Positions 53,546-63,189 of a stretch of 64,000 nucleotides of DNA are shown here, piece by piece. The stretch covers positions 22,305-86,304 of the forward strand of contig JSZA02000015.1 in assembly GCA_000785145.2 (NCBI GenBank), in the 5' to 3' direction. The notes under the pieces are model-generated. The model was not told the DNA's origin and made no database searches. It saw only the letters and a program-made list of their open reading frames with translations. The first letter of the stretch is position 1; every line of letters starts with the position of its first letter. Both the position numbers and the translations under genes were made by a program. The DNA is from Candidatus Thiomargarita nelsonii (GTDB taxonomy: Bacteria > Pseudomonadota > Gammaproteobacteria > Beggiatoales > Beggiatoaceae).

Positions 53546-55516
53546 CTACGGGGTATTCGTCGACTGAGGTGTTTGGGTGGTTTGCCAGCCGGGGTTGTGA
53601 CTGTTTAGCCATTCGATTAGTTCTGTGGTCCCGACGTTAGGAGGGCTCAGTTGGTTGAATTCCAGATAGAGCGCCGTCAATTTGCTAAGTTTGCCTATTT
53701 CTGGTGGGATTGTGCCAGTGAGTCCGTTGCTCACCAGATCGAGTTTCGATACATGTCCACCATTACACGTAACTCTATCCCAATTACAAGGCGTATTATT
53801 CTCAAGCCACCCGCTATTATTCTTCCAGTTGTCGCCATTAGTACTATTATATAAAGCCACCAGTGCCTCACACTCAGTCGATGGTATTTCTGTGACAGTC
53901 GCGCAGTTAGTGGTTTGGGTGGTTTGCCAGCCGGGGTTGTGACTGTTTAGCCATTCGATTAGTTCTGAGTCTGTGGCACTTAGGTGGTTGTTGTCTACTT
54001 TTAAACTAGTGAGGTTTGTTAGTTTTGGGGGGATTGTGCCGGTGAGTTCGTTTTCAGACAGATAGAGCGTCGTCAAACGGCTAAGTTTGCCTATTTCTGG
54101 TGGGATTGTGCCGGTGAGTTTGTTTCCATACAGAGAGAGCGTCGTCAAACGGCTAAGTTTGCCTATTTCTGGTGGGATTGTGCCGGTGAGTTCGTTGTTC
54201 CCCAGTTCGAGTTTCGATACATGTCCACCATTACACATAACTCTATCCCAACTACAAGGCGTATTATTCTCAAGCCACCCGCTATTATTCTTCCAGTTGT
54301 CGCCATTAGTACTATTATATAAAGCCACTAGTGCCTCACACTCAGTCGAGGGTATTTTTGTGACAGTCGCGCAGTTAGTGGTTTGGGTGGTTTGCCAGCC
54401 GGGGTTGTGACTGTTTAGCCATTCGATTAGTTCTGAGTCTGTGGCGGTTAGGTGGTTGTTGTCTACTTTTAAACAGCTATCTCTCCTGCAATCATTAGGC
54501 AATTTGATTTGAGTGAGGTTTTTTAGTTTTGGTGGGATTGTGCCGGTGAGTTCGTTTCCAGACAGATAGAGATGAATCAAATTGCTAAGTTTGCCTATTT
54601 CTGGTGGGATTGTGCCGGTGAGTTTGTTGTTCCTCAGATCGAGTTCCGATGCATGTCCACCATTACACATAACTCTATCCCAACTACAAGGCGTATTATT
54701 CTCAAGCCACCCGCTATTATTCTTCCAGTTGTCGCCATTAGTACTATTATATAAAGCCACCAGTGCCTCACACTCAGTCGAGGGTATTTTTGTGACAGTC
54801 GCGCAGTTAGTGGTTTGGGTGGTTTGGGTGGTTTGCCAGCCGGGGTTGTGACTGTTTAGCCATTCGATTAGTTCTGAGTCTGTGGTCCCGACGTTAGGAG
54901 GGATCAGTTGGTTGGAATCCAGAGAGAGCGTCGTCAAATTGCTAAGATTGCCTATTTCTGGTGGGATTGTGCCAGTGAGTTTGTTTTGAAACAGAAAGAG
55001 ATAAATCAAATTGCTAAGATTGCCTATTTCTGGTGGGATTGTGCCAGTGAGTTGGTTGCTCATCAGATCGAGATAAATCAAATTGCTAAGATTGCCTATT
55101 TCTGGTGGGATTGTGCCAGTGAGTTTGTTGGAATACAGAAAGAGATAAATCAAATTGCTAAGATTGCCTATTTCTGGTGGGATTGTGCCAGTGAGTTTGT
55201 TGGAATACAGAAAGAGATAAATCAAATTGCTAAGATTGCCTATTTCTGGTGGGATTGTGCCAGTGAGTTTGTTGCTCATCAGATTGAGTATCGATACATG
55301 TCCACCATTACACGTAACTCTATCCCAACTACAAGGCGTATTATTCTCAAGCCACCCGCTATTATTCTCCCAGTTGTCGCCATTAGTACTATTATATAAA
55401 GCCACCAGTGCCTCACACTCAGTCGATGGTATTTCTGTGACAGTCGCGCAGTTAGTGGCTGCTTGGGTTAGTGGGGCGATTATACTAATCAATATTATTA
55501 TTGTTGCTTTGTTCAT
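53546..55516 (-). CDS. secreted leucine-rich-repeat protein with four repeated modules
   Basis: The 656-residue protein begins with a signal peptide (MNKATIIILISIIAPLTQA). It has four modules, each opening CATVTEIPSTECEALVALYN and NGDNWENNSGW, with CSWDRVTCNGGHVS and then one to five LRRs of the type LTGTIPPEIGNLSNLIYL. Each closes with ELIEWLNSHNPGWQTTQ. The repeat type is plant-like, and the cap with paired Cys resembles plant LRR N-terminal caps. Modules 1-4 start near residues 22, 238, 383 and 534. Near-identity of modules shows recent duplication. Probably extracellular or periplasmic binding protein. Confidence 0.85.
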   Translation of the reverse strand: MNKATIIILISIIAPLTQAATNCATVTEIPSTECEALVALYNSTNGDNWENNSGWLENNTPCSWDRVTCNGGHVSILNLMSNKLTGTIPPEIGNLSNLIYLFLYSNKLTGTIPPEIGNLSNLIYLFLYSNKLTGTIPPEIGNLSNLIYLDLMSNQLTGTIPPEIGNLSNLIYLFLFQNKLTGTIPPEIGNLSNLTTLSLDSNQLIPPNVGTTDSELIEWLNSHNPGWQTTQTTQTTNCATVTKIPSTECEALVALYNSTNGDNWKNNSGWLENNTPCSWDRVMCNGGHASELDLRNNKLTGTIPPEIGKLSNLIHLYLSGNELTGTIPPKLKNLTQIKLPNDCRRDSCLKVDNNHLTATDSELIEWLNSHNPGWQTTQTTNCATVTKIPSTECEALVALYNSTNGDNWKNNSGWLENNTPCSWDRVMCNGGHVSKLELGNNELTGTIPPEIGKLSRLTTLSLYGNKLTGTIPPEIGKLSRLTTLYLSENELTGTIPPKLTNLTSLKVDNNHLSATDSELIEWLNSHNPGWQTTQTTNCATVTEIPSTECEALVALYNSTNGDNWKNNSGWLENNTPCNWDRVTCNGGHVSKLDLVSNGLTGTIPPEIGKLSKLTALYLEFNQLSPPNVGTTELIEWLNSHNPGWQTTQTPQSTNTP

Positions 55517-55627
55517 GGTTTTTTTCTCACGGTTTCATTTTGCGTTATGATGCCTGCGGTACGGTGTCGCATATTGAAGGCGATAGGTTATCACATTCTT
55601 TTTTTTGTTTCAAATTTGATTGGTGGT

Positions 55628-55756
55628 GTTCGTTGGGTCAATGCCATTGGCGTAGGGGCAATCCCTTGTGGTTGCCCGCCCCTACAGAGGACCGCATTTT
55701 TTGTAGGGGCAATCCTTTATGGTTGCCCTTAATTTAATGGCATTGGTTCGTTGGGT
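55628..55756. mobile_element. miniature element, CAATGCCA family, copy 5
   Basis: The body is 55639-55745 (107 bp), from CAATGCCATTGGCG to TTAATGGCATTG. GTTCGTTGGGT flanks both sides (55628-55638, 55746-55756). The interior carries two gggcaa palindromes resembling those in copy 2. Confidence 0.92.
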
Positions 55757-55786
55757 ACATAACTATATGGATTTATTTTTAAAAAT

Positions 55787-56380
55787 TTAATGGCATTGAT
55801 TCTTAAATGCAATCCCTGTCGTTAGGTTTGTGTTTTTCTGCCGGCGCAGGTTTGCAACCGGCTCCGTAACGTTGAAATATCTCCTAAAAGCACCAGAACC
55901 GCAGCCATAATCAATCAGCGTTTTATCCGAAAAATCGTTTTCTTGATCTAACCACTCTAAACATAAAGCCGTTGTTGTATGTGTACCCGTTCCAAAGGCG
56001 AGCCCAGGATCGAGTAAAATATTAATAGCTTCTGGAGCAGGCGGCGTTTGCCAACTGGGGCAAATCCAAACTCGTTCCCCAAATCGCATCGGATGAAAAT
56101 CATCCATCCAAACGCGAGTCCATTCCTGATCGGCTAACATTTCCATTTGATAAGGTGGCATCGCTTGCAATTGGCTTTGCAACTCACGGGTATCAGTATC
56201 GCCCTCAAATAAAGCAACGACTCGTGTGCGTTCCCAAAGCGGGGTGGTATTTAAAGCAGGCTCATATAACGGCTGTTCCTTTGCATCTTGCAAAGTCACG
56301 GAAAGTGCGCCAACTGCGAACAATTCATCAGAAATCTGATCAACTGTGTCTGTCTCTAAGATAATTTGTAACCAAGGCAT
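55787..56380 (-). pseudogene. truncated duplicate of prmA
   Basis: From ATG 56380 the first 165 residues nearly match the intact prmA (52369-53232), with one two-residue loss (DTDTVDQ for DTDADTVDQ-type start). After IDYGCGSGA the sequence becomes unrelated (FRRYFNVTEPVANLRRQ) and stops. The AdoMet-binding core is cut, so no activity is expected. The LRR gene lies between the two copies. Confidence 0.88.
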
Positions 56381-56525
56381 AATTTAGGAAATATAAAAAA
56401 TTTGTAGGGTGGATTAGCGAAGCGGCTTATACCAATTCTGAATTTAAACGCGATTTACAGTTGTCTCAAAAAAATACGCCTTTTATGGCGTGGACTATTT
56501 TTGTCATATCAATATCATTCTTGAC

Positions 56526-57425
56526 ATGGCAAAATCTAAAATGACTTCACCCGTTTCATCTGTAATAGCTAACTTGGCTCGCAGATTGAAATATTATCGA
56601 CTCAAACTTGGATTAACGCAAGAAGAACTCGCTGAGAAAGCGGCTTTAAATCCACGTCATGTTCAAAAATTGGAATCTGGCGAACTCAATGTCACTATTG
56701 GTACTTTGGTATCAATTGCATTGGCACTGGATATCACTCTCACTGAGTTACTTAAGCCTCATTTACCCGAACCGCTAAGCACTGTCCAGCATACCACGCC
56801 CGAACAACTGTTAAAAAATTGTAGAAATACTCAGGCACTTCTTTCGATAGGAATAACATCTGAAATATTGTGCCATGCGATAGCTGATACCCATTTTATA
56901 CTTAATTCATTGGATGAAAAACTTATTGAGACTAATTTACCAAGGCTAGGGGGGGGTACTGTTGAACTTGCTAATTTGTCTTCTATCATTGGCAATTTAT
57001 TAGGAGCACGAATAGCATTTCATTCGAGCGGAAAATTTTATCGTAACCGCCCCCATACCTTTCCTGACTTGTTAGCAACTCAGGGAAAACTTGAAGATGG
57101 CATTGAGATAAAGGTAGCATTGGAAAAAAATAAGCCAAAAGGACATCTGGCTAAACCGGGTAACTATCTGACTTTTCGTTATGTCTTGACAAGCAACACC
57201 GGTTTTGACCGTAAAAAACGTGGTGATATAGCCACTTTATGGGAGGCGCGATGTGGTTTTATTTCTGAAGAGGATTTTTCACTCAGTAATACTAAAGGTG
57301 ATAGTGGCAAAACGGCTGTTATTACCACTGCTGCTTTCCGCCAGATGTTTTTAGTCTATTTTAATAAAACCATAAGCCCTTATAGTCTTCGTTCTGGCGA
57401 TAAACCTTATATTGATTTTAACTGA
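56526..57425 (+). CDS. probable restriction endonuclease fused to an N-terminal XRE-type HTH
   Basis: I choose ATG 56526 (MAKSKMTSPVSSV); earlier and later starts are possible. Residues about 15-75 are a Cro/C1-type HTH (RRLKYYRLKLGLTQEELAEK, NPRHVQKLESGELNVTI). The rest contains RPHTFPDLLATQG and DGIEIKVALEKNKPKGH, a PD...E-x-K nuclease site. It ends at the base where the cytosine methyltransferase on the other strand ends. The HTH probably acts like a built-in controller protein. Specificity unknown. Confidence 0.78.
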   Translation: MAKSKMTSPVSSVIANLARRLKYYRLKLGLTQEELAEKAALNPRHVQKLESGELNVTIGTLVSIALALDITLTELLKPHLPEPLSTVQHTTPEQLLKNCRNTQALLSIGITSEILCHAIADTHFILNSLDEKLIETNLPRLGGGTVELANLSSIIGNLLGARIAFHSSGKFYRNRPHTFPDLLATQGKLEDGIEIKVALEKNKPKGHLAKPGNYLTFRYVLTSNTGFDRKKRGDIATLWEARCGFISEEDFSLSNTKGDSGKTAVITTAAFRQMFLVYFNKTISPYSLRSGDKPYIDFN

Positions 57426-58568
57426 CTACCATTGCTCCAACAAGGCGGTAGCGATAGCGCGTCCAAGCAAGGGAGGTACGGCATTTCCAATTTGTTTGAC
57501 AATCTGACTACGATTACCTATAAAAATATAATCATCGTCAAACCCTTGCAGTCGCGCCCCTTCTCTTGGACTCAATGCTCTATCTTGGTAAGGATGGATA
57601 CATTTATTAGAAGCGGGATGAACAAAATTGACGGTTAAGGTGACAGAAGGTTCATCAGCTTCTATTCGACTATAAGAGGTGCTAAAGCCACTTGATACCA
57701 TGCCGGGTGGCAAAGCCGAAATATTTGAACCAGAATGTTTGATGATTTCTAACATTTTGGGTGAGTGGGCGGTACTTTTATGAAGTGTTAGCTTTTGAGT
57801 ATTTTTGCGTCGTGCCCATTCAAAAGGCGTTGGCGAAATATCAGTTCTATAATGTTTGGCATCTTCACCAGATTTTAGCTTTGGCAAATCATGAATAGCA
57901 TCCATGACGCTAATAGCATTTGGGAGTTTATTATCCATTAAAGGATAGGTACGAATCAGCTTTGGATGGTTCAAGGGCATCATACTTCGCCCTTCAAAAA
58001 AATGCGTGGGTTGTGGAAAAACAATCTTTGATAAGCTACGTCGTCCAATCATAATCATCCTCTCGCGTCTTTGTGGTAAGCCATAATTAACCGCATTCAT
58101 TATCCGCCAGTCAATCCTATAACCTAATGTTTCAAAAGTGTTTATCATCTGTTGAAGCGTTTTTCCCTGCTGATGTGTTATCAAACCCACTACATTTTCT
58201 AACACAAAAAATTGCGGTTGATAAAATTGCACCAAAAAAGCGAAAGATTCAAATAAGGTATTTCTTGGATCATCGAAAGTTAAACTTCTAAAAGGGCGTA
58301 TTGAAGAAAAGCTTTGGCATGGGGGGCTGCCGATGATAACATCAATATCGCCGGGTGCCAGTTCGGTGACTTTTGAAAAAGTGTCAGGAGAGCATTTTCT
58401 ACTGTCGCCTTCAATCACACGGGCAAACTGATGATTTGCTTTAAACGTTTTGAGTCTATCCCCTAAAATATCTAATCCTGCTTTAATTTTAAATTCACCC
58501 GTTGCCTCAAAACCGGCTGAAAATCCACCCGTTCCACAAAAAATATCTATTATATTCATAATGTTCAT
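57426..58568 (-). CDS. DNA (cytosine-5) methyltransferase of the second R-M pair
   Basis: ATG 58568 (MNIMNIIDIFCG) or 58559 is likely; the frame is open 57 bases upstream without fit. Motifs: FCGTGGFSAGF (I), GSPPCQSFSSI (IV, catalytic Cys), ENVVGL (VI), LPQRRERMIMIGRR (VIII), QIGNAVPPLLGRAI (X). The gene converges with the HTH-nuclease gene with no spacer. It methylates cytosine to protect host DNA. Confidence 0.93.
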   Translation of the reverse strand: MNIMNIIDIFCGTGGFSAGFEATGEFKIKAGLDILGDRLKTFKANHQFARVIEGDSRKCSPDTFSKVTELAPGDIDVIIGSPPCQSFSSIRPFRSLTFDDPRNTLFESFAFLVQFYQPQFFVLENVVGLITHQQGKTLQQMINTFETLGYRIDWRIMNAVNYGLPQRRERMIMIGRRSLSKIVFPQPTHFFEGRSMMPLNHPKLIRTYPLMDNKLPNAISVMDAIHDLPKLKSGEDAKHYRTDISPTPFEWARRKNTQKLTLHKSTAHSPKMLEIIKHSGSNISALPPGMVSSGFSTSYSRIEADEPSVTLTVNFVHPASNKCIHPYQDRALSPREGARLQGFDDDYIFIGNRSQIVKQIGNAVPPLLGRAIATALLEQW

Positions 58569-58630
58569 AAATAATTGGTAAAAACTAAAGGCACATATTA
58601 ATATTCCTATAAAATCAACCACCAAAAACC

Positions 58631-58721
58631 AACTACAAGGATTGGGTAATCGCTACGGATAAACCCTATTAGTGCCTGACGATTTTGACTTATCCGTAGC
58701 GATTATCAAATCCTTGTAGTT
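58631..58721. repeat. 91-bp inverted repeat
   Basis: AACTACAAGGATT pairs with AATCCTTGTAGTT and, inside, TAATCGCTACGGATAA pairs exactly with TTATCCGTAGCGATTA. It lies upstream of the methyltransferase start and downstream of the CHAT-TPR wreck. Likely another miniature element. Confidence 0.65.
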
Positions 58722-58752
58722 AAATAAACCCTAACTTCAAATAATCAAAGCC

Positions 58753-60512
58753 TCACTCCAACAATTCCTTCACCATCTCCGGCTCTTCAATACCGCGCAG
58801 GATAGCGTTGATAATCGGAGCTTCTACATAATCCAACGGCTCACACAGCACCTCCTCATCTCGCTTTCCGTCTAAGATGCGCTGGATGGCAGCCACTAGA
58901 TTGTTGTCCGTACCAATTTCTTTTAGGACTGATTTTAGCATTTTCCTCACTTCTGCATCATCCACCGCTGCAAGAACTGCTGCAATCAACTGCCCATGTT
59001 TCCGTAATTCATACCGCGTCCCCTTAAACGCCGCCCTTGCTTCCCGCGACAAACGACGATATTCAGAGGCTTTAGCAGTGTCGTTCTGTTTTTCGGTAAT
59101 CTGTGCCAAGACGTGATAGCTTGCCCAAATCTCAGCCGCTGCGGGGTCTAGGGTTTGTTTGATAGCTAATGCCTCTTGTGCTAATTGCCGCGCTTTTGGT
59201 AGGCGGTGGGGTTGGTTTTGGAGTAAGTTGGCGAGATTGTTGAGCTCTCTTGAGACATCTTTTTTATTACCTAATTGTCTATCCGCATTGAGAGCCTTAA
59301 GATACCAAGCCTCTGCCGCTTCAGGTTTGCCAGCACCTTTAGCAACTATGCCAGTGCCTCACGATAACGTTTTTCGGCTTCTTGTAGCTTGCCTTGCTGC
59401 ATGGCTAGTGCAGGAGGGCGGAAATCTTCAGGCCATCGTTTAGTACAACGGATTTGGGGAATAAACGGATTGTTTAATACTCTTTTCATAGCATAAATTC
59501 TTAAAACAGGCACTGCCACAATCCGTTTATTCCCCAAACGAAGTAACGAAGTAAATCCGTTGTACTAGAGAGTGGTATGGAAATTTCCGCCCTCCTGCAC
59601 TAGGGTGCCGAGTTGACGACCATCATCTTGTTCTGTTGCAATAGTCAATGCCGCTTGGTATGCTGTTTCTGCCTCATCATAATCCCCCATATCCGTCAGC
59701 ACATCCGCTAAATCCGTCTGTAAAGCACCCATTTGCCGTTTTACACCCGCCTCAATAATGTCCGATTTCACTCCAGCTATAGGTTTAGCGTGCGAAGCTT
59801 CTTGATTGAGCGTTTGAAATACGCCATGACCATCAAAATGGATGATATCAATGGGCGGCCATTTGCGATATTTAGCACGGCGTTCTAGGCGTTTAGTTAA
59901 ATTCTCCAAAGTGGGTGGTCTTAAAAATTCCAACTCAAACCGCCCCCAAGTCTCCTCATCTAAGGCTTTTAATACGGCCTTAGCATCGGCACGCGGATCA
60001 ATAAACCCAGCATCAGTGGGCCTACTCACCACAAAAAGCACCCGTAAACCTTGTTTAGGTTTTGCTACAAAGGGTTGAATCAGCGTATCCGCCATGCCTA
60101 AACGGCGACCAATCGAAATCGTCGGCGCCTGATGACATAAAAAGGTATTTTCTGGTGAGTATAACAACTCCCAAGGCAAGGATAAAATCAAAGGATGTTT
60201 AGCACTAATATTCAACAAATGCCCACCCGCTTTCCGAAAATCCTCATATAAACGAATCGCAGTGGGCGTTTTAAAAGCGGCCTTAAATAGGGCTTGCCCC
60301 CATTGTGGCAATTTTGCGACAATCTTATCCGCCTGTTGATCATCGACATCGGTAGTATAACTGGTGGCGTAAATTTCCAAATACCATTGGATATCTTTTT
60401 GATCCGCTTTGCTCAGAGGAGACTTGAAATTGAATTCATTGCTGTCTCTACCCTCAAAATGGACAGAGAGTTTATGAGGGGTGCGGAATTTTAGGGTTAA
60501 TTCTGGGCTCAT
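58753..60512 (-). pseudogene. CHAT-TPR protein gene, deleted and interrupted
   Basis: From ATG 60512 the product reads a CHAT N-terminal part (SAKHPLILSLPWELLYSPE, LRVLFVVSRPTDAGF) up to the catalytic-His motif IIHFDGHGVF. The second half with the catalytic Cys is missing; TPR sequence (LADVLTDMGDYDEAETAYQA) follows almost at once. An element interrupts at 59409-59599. Beyond it TPRs continue (AMQQGKLQEAEKRYREALA, then AEAWYLKALNADRQLGN) with a frameshift near 59345. The C-terminal part ends at 58753. CHAT proteases act in caspase-like defence; this copy cannot cut. Confidence 0.82.
59405..59603. mobile_element. miniature inverted-repeat element in the CHAT-TPR gene
   Basis: The body is 59409-59599 (191 bp). 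Ends are TGCAGGAGGGCGGAAAT and its exact inverse complement, 17 bp. CTAG is duplicated at 59405-59408 and 59600-59603. Removing the element and one CTAG restores the TPR frame as RQLGTLAMQQGKLQEA. A nested palindrome inside (TAGTACAACGGATTT ... AAATCCGTTGTACTA) looks like another element end. Confidence 0.88.
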
Positions 60513-60615
60513 TGGGTATTCCTTTTAGAAACGTGTAAAATATCATATTTTTCTTAACCGTAATTCAACAGCCCGTAGGTTGGAGTGAGCCCTAAATAAC
60601 TTAAATATATGTTAA

Positions 60616-60690
60616 GAAGGGCAACCACAAGGGATTGCCCCTACAAGAACAAATGATATTGTAGGGGCAATCCCTTGTGGTTGCCCTGTT
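60616..60690. repeat. gggcaaccacaagggattgc perfect inverted repeat
   Basis: Two exact inverted arms, 26 bp each, around a 16-base loop. It is followed by a ccaccctacat remnant and a CAATGCCA-family right end (ttaacttaatggcattg to 60764). The spacer 60513-60791 has no gene. Confidence 0.75.
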
Positions 60691-60791
60691 ATGGTATCGG
60701 TATTGTAGCGATCCTGTACTAGAGCGATATCCACCCTACATGCCAGCTTAACTTAATGGCATTGAACCGGAGGTTACGAGATAACTAATTC

Positions 60792-61343
60792 TCAAGCCTT
60801 TTTAATTTTTTCTTCAAAATCTTGCAAAAATTGGTTAAGTGATTCAACCAATAAATGGACGGTTGTAGAAGGGTTACTCTTTGCCGGTGTTTCTTCAGAT
60901 GAGTTATTGAGTAGCCTTTGTGCATTTCCAATCGCCTGTTCTTGGTTGCCACCTGAAGCCATTAAATCTTCATACATGTTGGGATTATTTTTCTGGTATT
61001 CTTTACCCAATAAAGGCGTAAGCATCTTTTTATAGCGTTCTCTATCAATTGGCGTATAATGATAATGCAGCAAATACCAAAGCTCAAAGGCTTCATTAGT
61101 ATAAGCTGCATCTATATCGTTTGCTTGTGCTTTTGTGATGGCATTATTAATTCTACTTTGTCACATTTAATAAAATCAATGAGTTGTAGGGTGGTGTAGA
61201 GCGATAGCGCAACGAAGTGGCGGGACGCCCAACCCACCAACCAGTTGAAAAATGGTGGGTTTCGCTCTACCCACCCTACATGACCCGTTAAAATTAAATC
61301 TGACAAAGTAGAATTAAAATCCGATTCTGGAAAAGAATCTTTA
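60792..61343 (-). pseudogene. RloB-like gene, 5' deleted and element-interrupted
   Basis: Directly after the ATPase stop the frame reads DKDSFPESDFN (61343-61313). It is interrupted by an element, then resumes NAITKAQANDIDAAYTNEAF, ELWYLLHYHYTPIDRERYKK and NPSTTVHLLVESLNQFL to the stop at 60792. These match the second half of RloB (DxDSFP, NPSTTVH). The first roughly 90 residues, with the TOPRIM-like Glu, are absent. RloB pairs with an ATPase in AbiL-type abortive infection. Confidence 0.8.
61146..61317. mobile_element. miniature element with TCTACTTTGTCA ends in the RloB-like gene
   Basis: The body is 61151-61312 (162 bp). Ends TTCTACTTTGTCA and TGACAAAGTAGA are inverted. ATTAA occurs on both sides (61146-61150, 61313-61317). 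Removing it gives DFNNAITKA in frame. The interior is a tgtagggtgg...ccaccctaca palindrome with gcgggacgcccaacccacca. Confidence 0.82.
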
Positions 61344-62630
61344 TCAAAAAGCTAAGGCAAATTCTCCAATCAGCGGAATGGCTCCATATCGGCCTTGAAA
61401 ATAGTCGGTTTTATAAACCGAATCTTTATTCACTGAGTCATCCTGTTCTAATTGAAAGGCGGCTAAACAAAATAAATCGGTGGCACCTTGCGGGTCTTTT
61501 TCCGCAAACCAGATTTGATCTCTCCTGAAAAAACGAGGACTGAGTAGGTTAGTATCGTGCGTTTCAAAAATGAGTTGTGCGTTATGTGGATTGGTTTCTT
61601 TATCCTGAAATAAATTAAGAATAAAACGCATCATCAAGGGATGTAATTTGGCATCCAGTTCATCAACGATGAGTACTTCACCATTTTTCAGTGTGTCTAT
61701 GATAGAGCCTGATAAAGCAAATAATTTTTTGGTGCCTTCTGATTCATTTTCTGTCATGCTCAGCAAGACAGATGAAACAGTTTCTCCCTTGTTATTAAAA
61801 AGACGGTGTTCAGTCATCACCGCTTTTGCGCTTGACACTAGAAAACCTTTTAAGCCTTTGGGTAATTCTTGGGGTAAATTTTGGGCTTGGATATCCACAA
61901 CCTCAATATTTTCTATCGCGGTATCAGCCGCTTTAAGAAATCTCAGAATGTCTTGTTTGTCATCGGGTTCTTTGAGTTTTTTGAGGGTGAAATTTTCATA
62001 AGCGTCCGGTTCAAGCGCAAACAAGACTTTAAAGCCATTTCTAAACCATTCCATCATTTGCCCAGCAATGCCACTGTCATCAAGTTGCGCGGCTACCGAT
62101 AAGAACAGTGCATTTTTTCTAATCTTGAGGGTTTTGGCTATTTCACCTTCTTTGAAGGGCTTAGCTAAGCTGATTGTCTCAGTCTCATTTTCAAATCTCC
62201 GCTCAAATAATTCGATTTCCTCGGATTGATTGTTAGGTAGGTAAAATAACCATTCCTGATAAACACGCTGGCTATCAACCGTAAAGCCATAGCGATAAAG
62301 TACCTTTTTATAGATAAAGATAATCTCAAATTCGCTGGGTTGATCGTGAGTATCTATACTCAACTTAAAAGGTTCAACATCAATGGCTTCTCCCGATTGT
62401 GACTCTTTAGAGGATAACATCACCATATTTTTCATAAAGCGCATCGCTTTAATCAAATTGGTTTTGCCACTGGCGTTAGCACCATAAATAATGGCAGTCT
62501 TTAAGAGTTCATAATCGTTAATCGTAAATACATTATCTTCCTCATGTCCGGCAATATTCGCAGATACCAGACTCAGAGTGTTCTTTTGTTTGAAAGATAA
62601 AAAGTTTTCTACGCTAAATTCTAGTAACAT
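61344..62630 (-). CDS. AAA15/AbiL-type ATPase
   Basis: The 428-residue protein starts MLLEFSVENFLSFKQKNTLS. Walker A is IIYGANASGKTNLIKAM near residue 50, Walker B VLIVDELDAKLHP near 318, then IFETHDTNLL and the C-terminal YFQGRYGAIPLIG. This is the AbiLi/RloA-like ATPase that normally works with an RloB partner in phage defence. The partner gene immediately downstream is destroyed, so the ATPase is likely orphaned although its own frame is intact. Confidence 0.88.
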   Translation of the reverse strand: MLLEFSVENFLSFKQKNTLSLVSANIAGHEEDNVFTINDYELLKTAIIYGANASGKTNLIKAMRFMKNMVMLSSKESQSGEAIDVEPFKLSIDTHDQPSEFEIIFIYKKVLYRYGFTVDSQRVYQEWLFYLPNNQSEEIELFERRFENETETISLAKPFKEGEIAKTLKIRKNALFLSVAAQLDDSGIAGQMMEWFRNGFKVLFALEPDAYENFTLKKLKEPDDKQDILRFLKAADTAIENIEVVDIQAQNLPQELPKGLKGFLVSSAKAVMTEHRLFNNKGETVSSVLLSMTENESEGTKKLFALSGSIIDTLKNGEVLIVDELDAKLHPLMMRFILNLFQDKETNPHNAQLIFETHDTNLLSPRFFRRDQIWFAEKDPQGATDLFCLAAFQLEQDDSVNKDSVYKTDYFQGRYGAIPLIGEFALAF

Positions 62631-62977
62631 ATTAGTTATTCGTTGTCGTCAATATTTAATTGCATTCGGTAGTCATTTTATTCAGTAAACTGTCTTCCTG
62701 ACATAAATCTACGCGCTCATATCCAATCTTGAGGCTGTTGAGCAAGCATAGACTCGGCTTGGGGACAAAAAAAAATGGCGCGAAACGAAGTAACGGAACG
62801 TTCAAATTTTCAATCAACAGATGACTCAGTTTCATAGTATTTTATCCTTGTTAGCCAGTACAGAAGCATAATATAGTAATCCTATTTGATTTGTGGTTCC
62901 CAAGACCTCAGAGGTTTAGCGTAGCGATCTTCGTATCCAAAACCTCTGAGGTCTGATTGACAAGTCATTTAGGACAC
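62631..62977. other. gene-free stretch with small remnants
   Basis: On the minus strand 62835-62790 reads MKLSHLLIENL and then runs into element-like aacgttccgttacttcgttt sequence also seen at 41527-41545. About 62748-62665 reads SLKIGYERVDLCQEDSLLNK without a start. Both look like debris. No intact gene. Confidence 0.4.
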
Positions 62978-63006
62978 CTATATCAAGTATTTTAAAGAAT
63001 TATAAC

Positions 63007-63072
63007 GAAAGGCGGCTCGCTCTTTAAACACCGCCTTAAATAGGGCTTGTCCCCATAGTGGTAATTTTGCAA
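63007..63072 (-). pseudogene. fragment of a CHAT-type gene
   Basis: The bases read VAKLPLWGQALFKAVFKERA, nearly the same as KLPQWGQALFKAAFKTPTA in the CHAT-TPR gene (about 60300). Only about 22 codons remain. Confidence 0.6.
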
Positions 63073-63189
63073 CCAAAAATAACCCTATTCTATATAAAAG
63101 TTGTTCACAATTCGCCTTCAACGATAAAACCAAACTACAAACCAGCCACCAACCCATCAAGCCGCCCCTGCAATTCCCCAACCTGCCAT

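Noticed and set aside
54908..55399. Repetitive frame opposite the LRR gene
   Set aside because: Its repeats are the complement of the LRR codons; the minus-strand protein has a signal peptide and proper LRRs.
59159..59443. Plus-strand frame in the TPR region
   Set aside because: Complement of TPR codons and element sequence; no independent support.
58753..60512. CHAT protease as an active defence effector
   Set aside because: The half of the CHAT domain with the catalytic Cys is missing and an element splits the TPR region.
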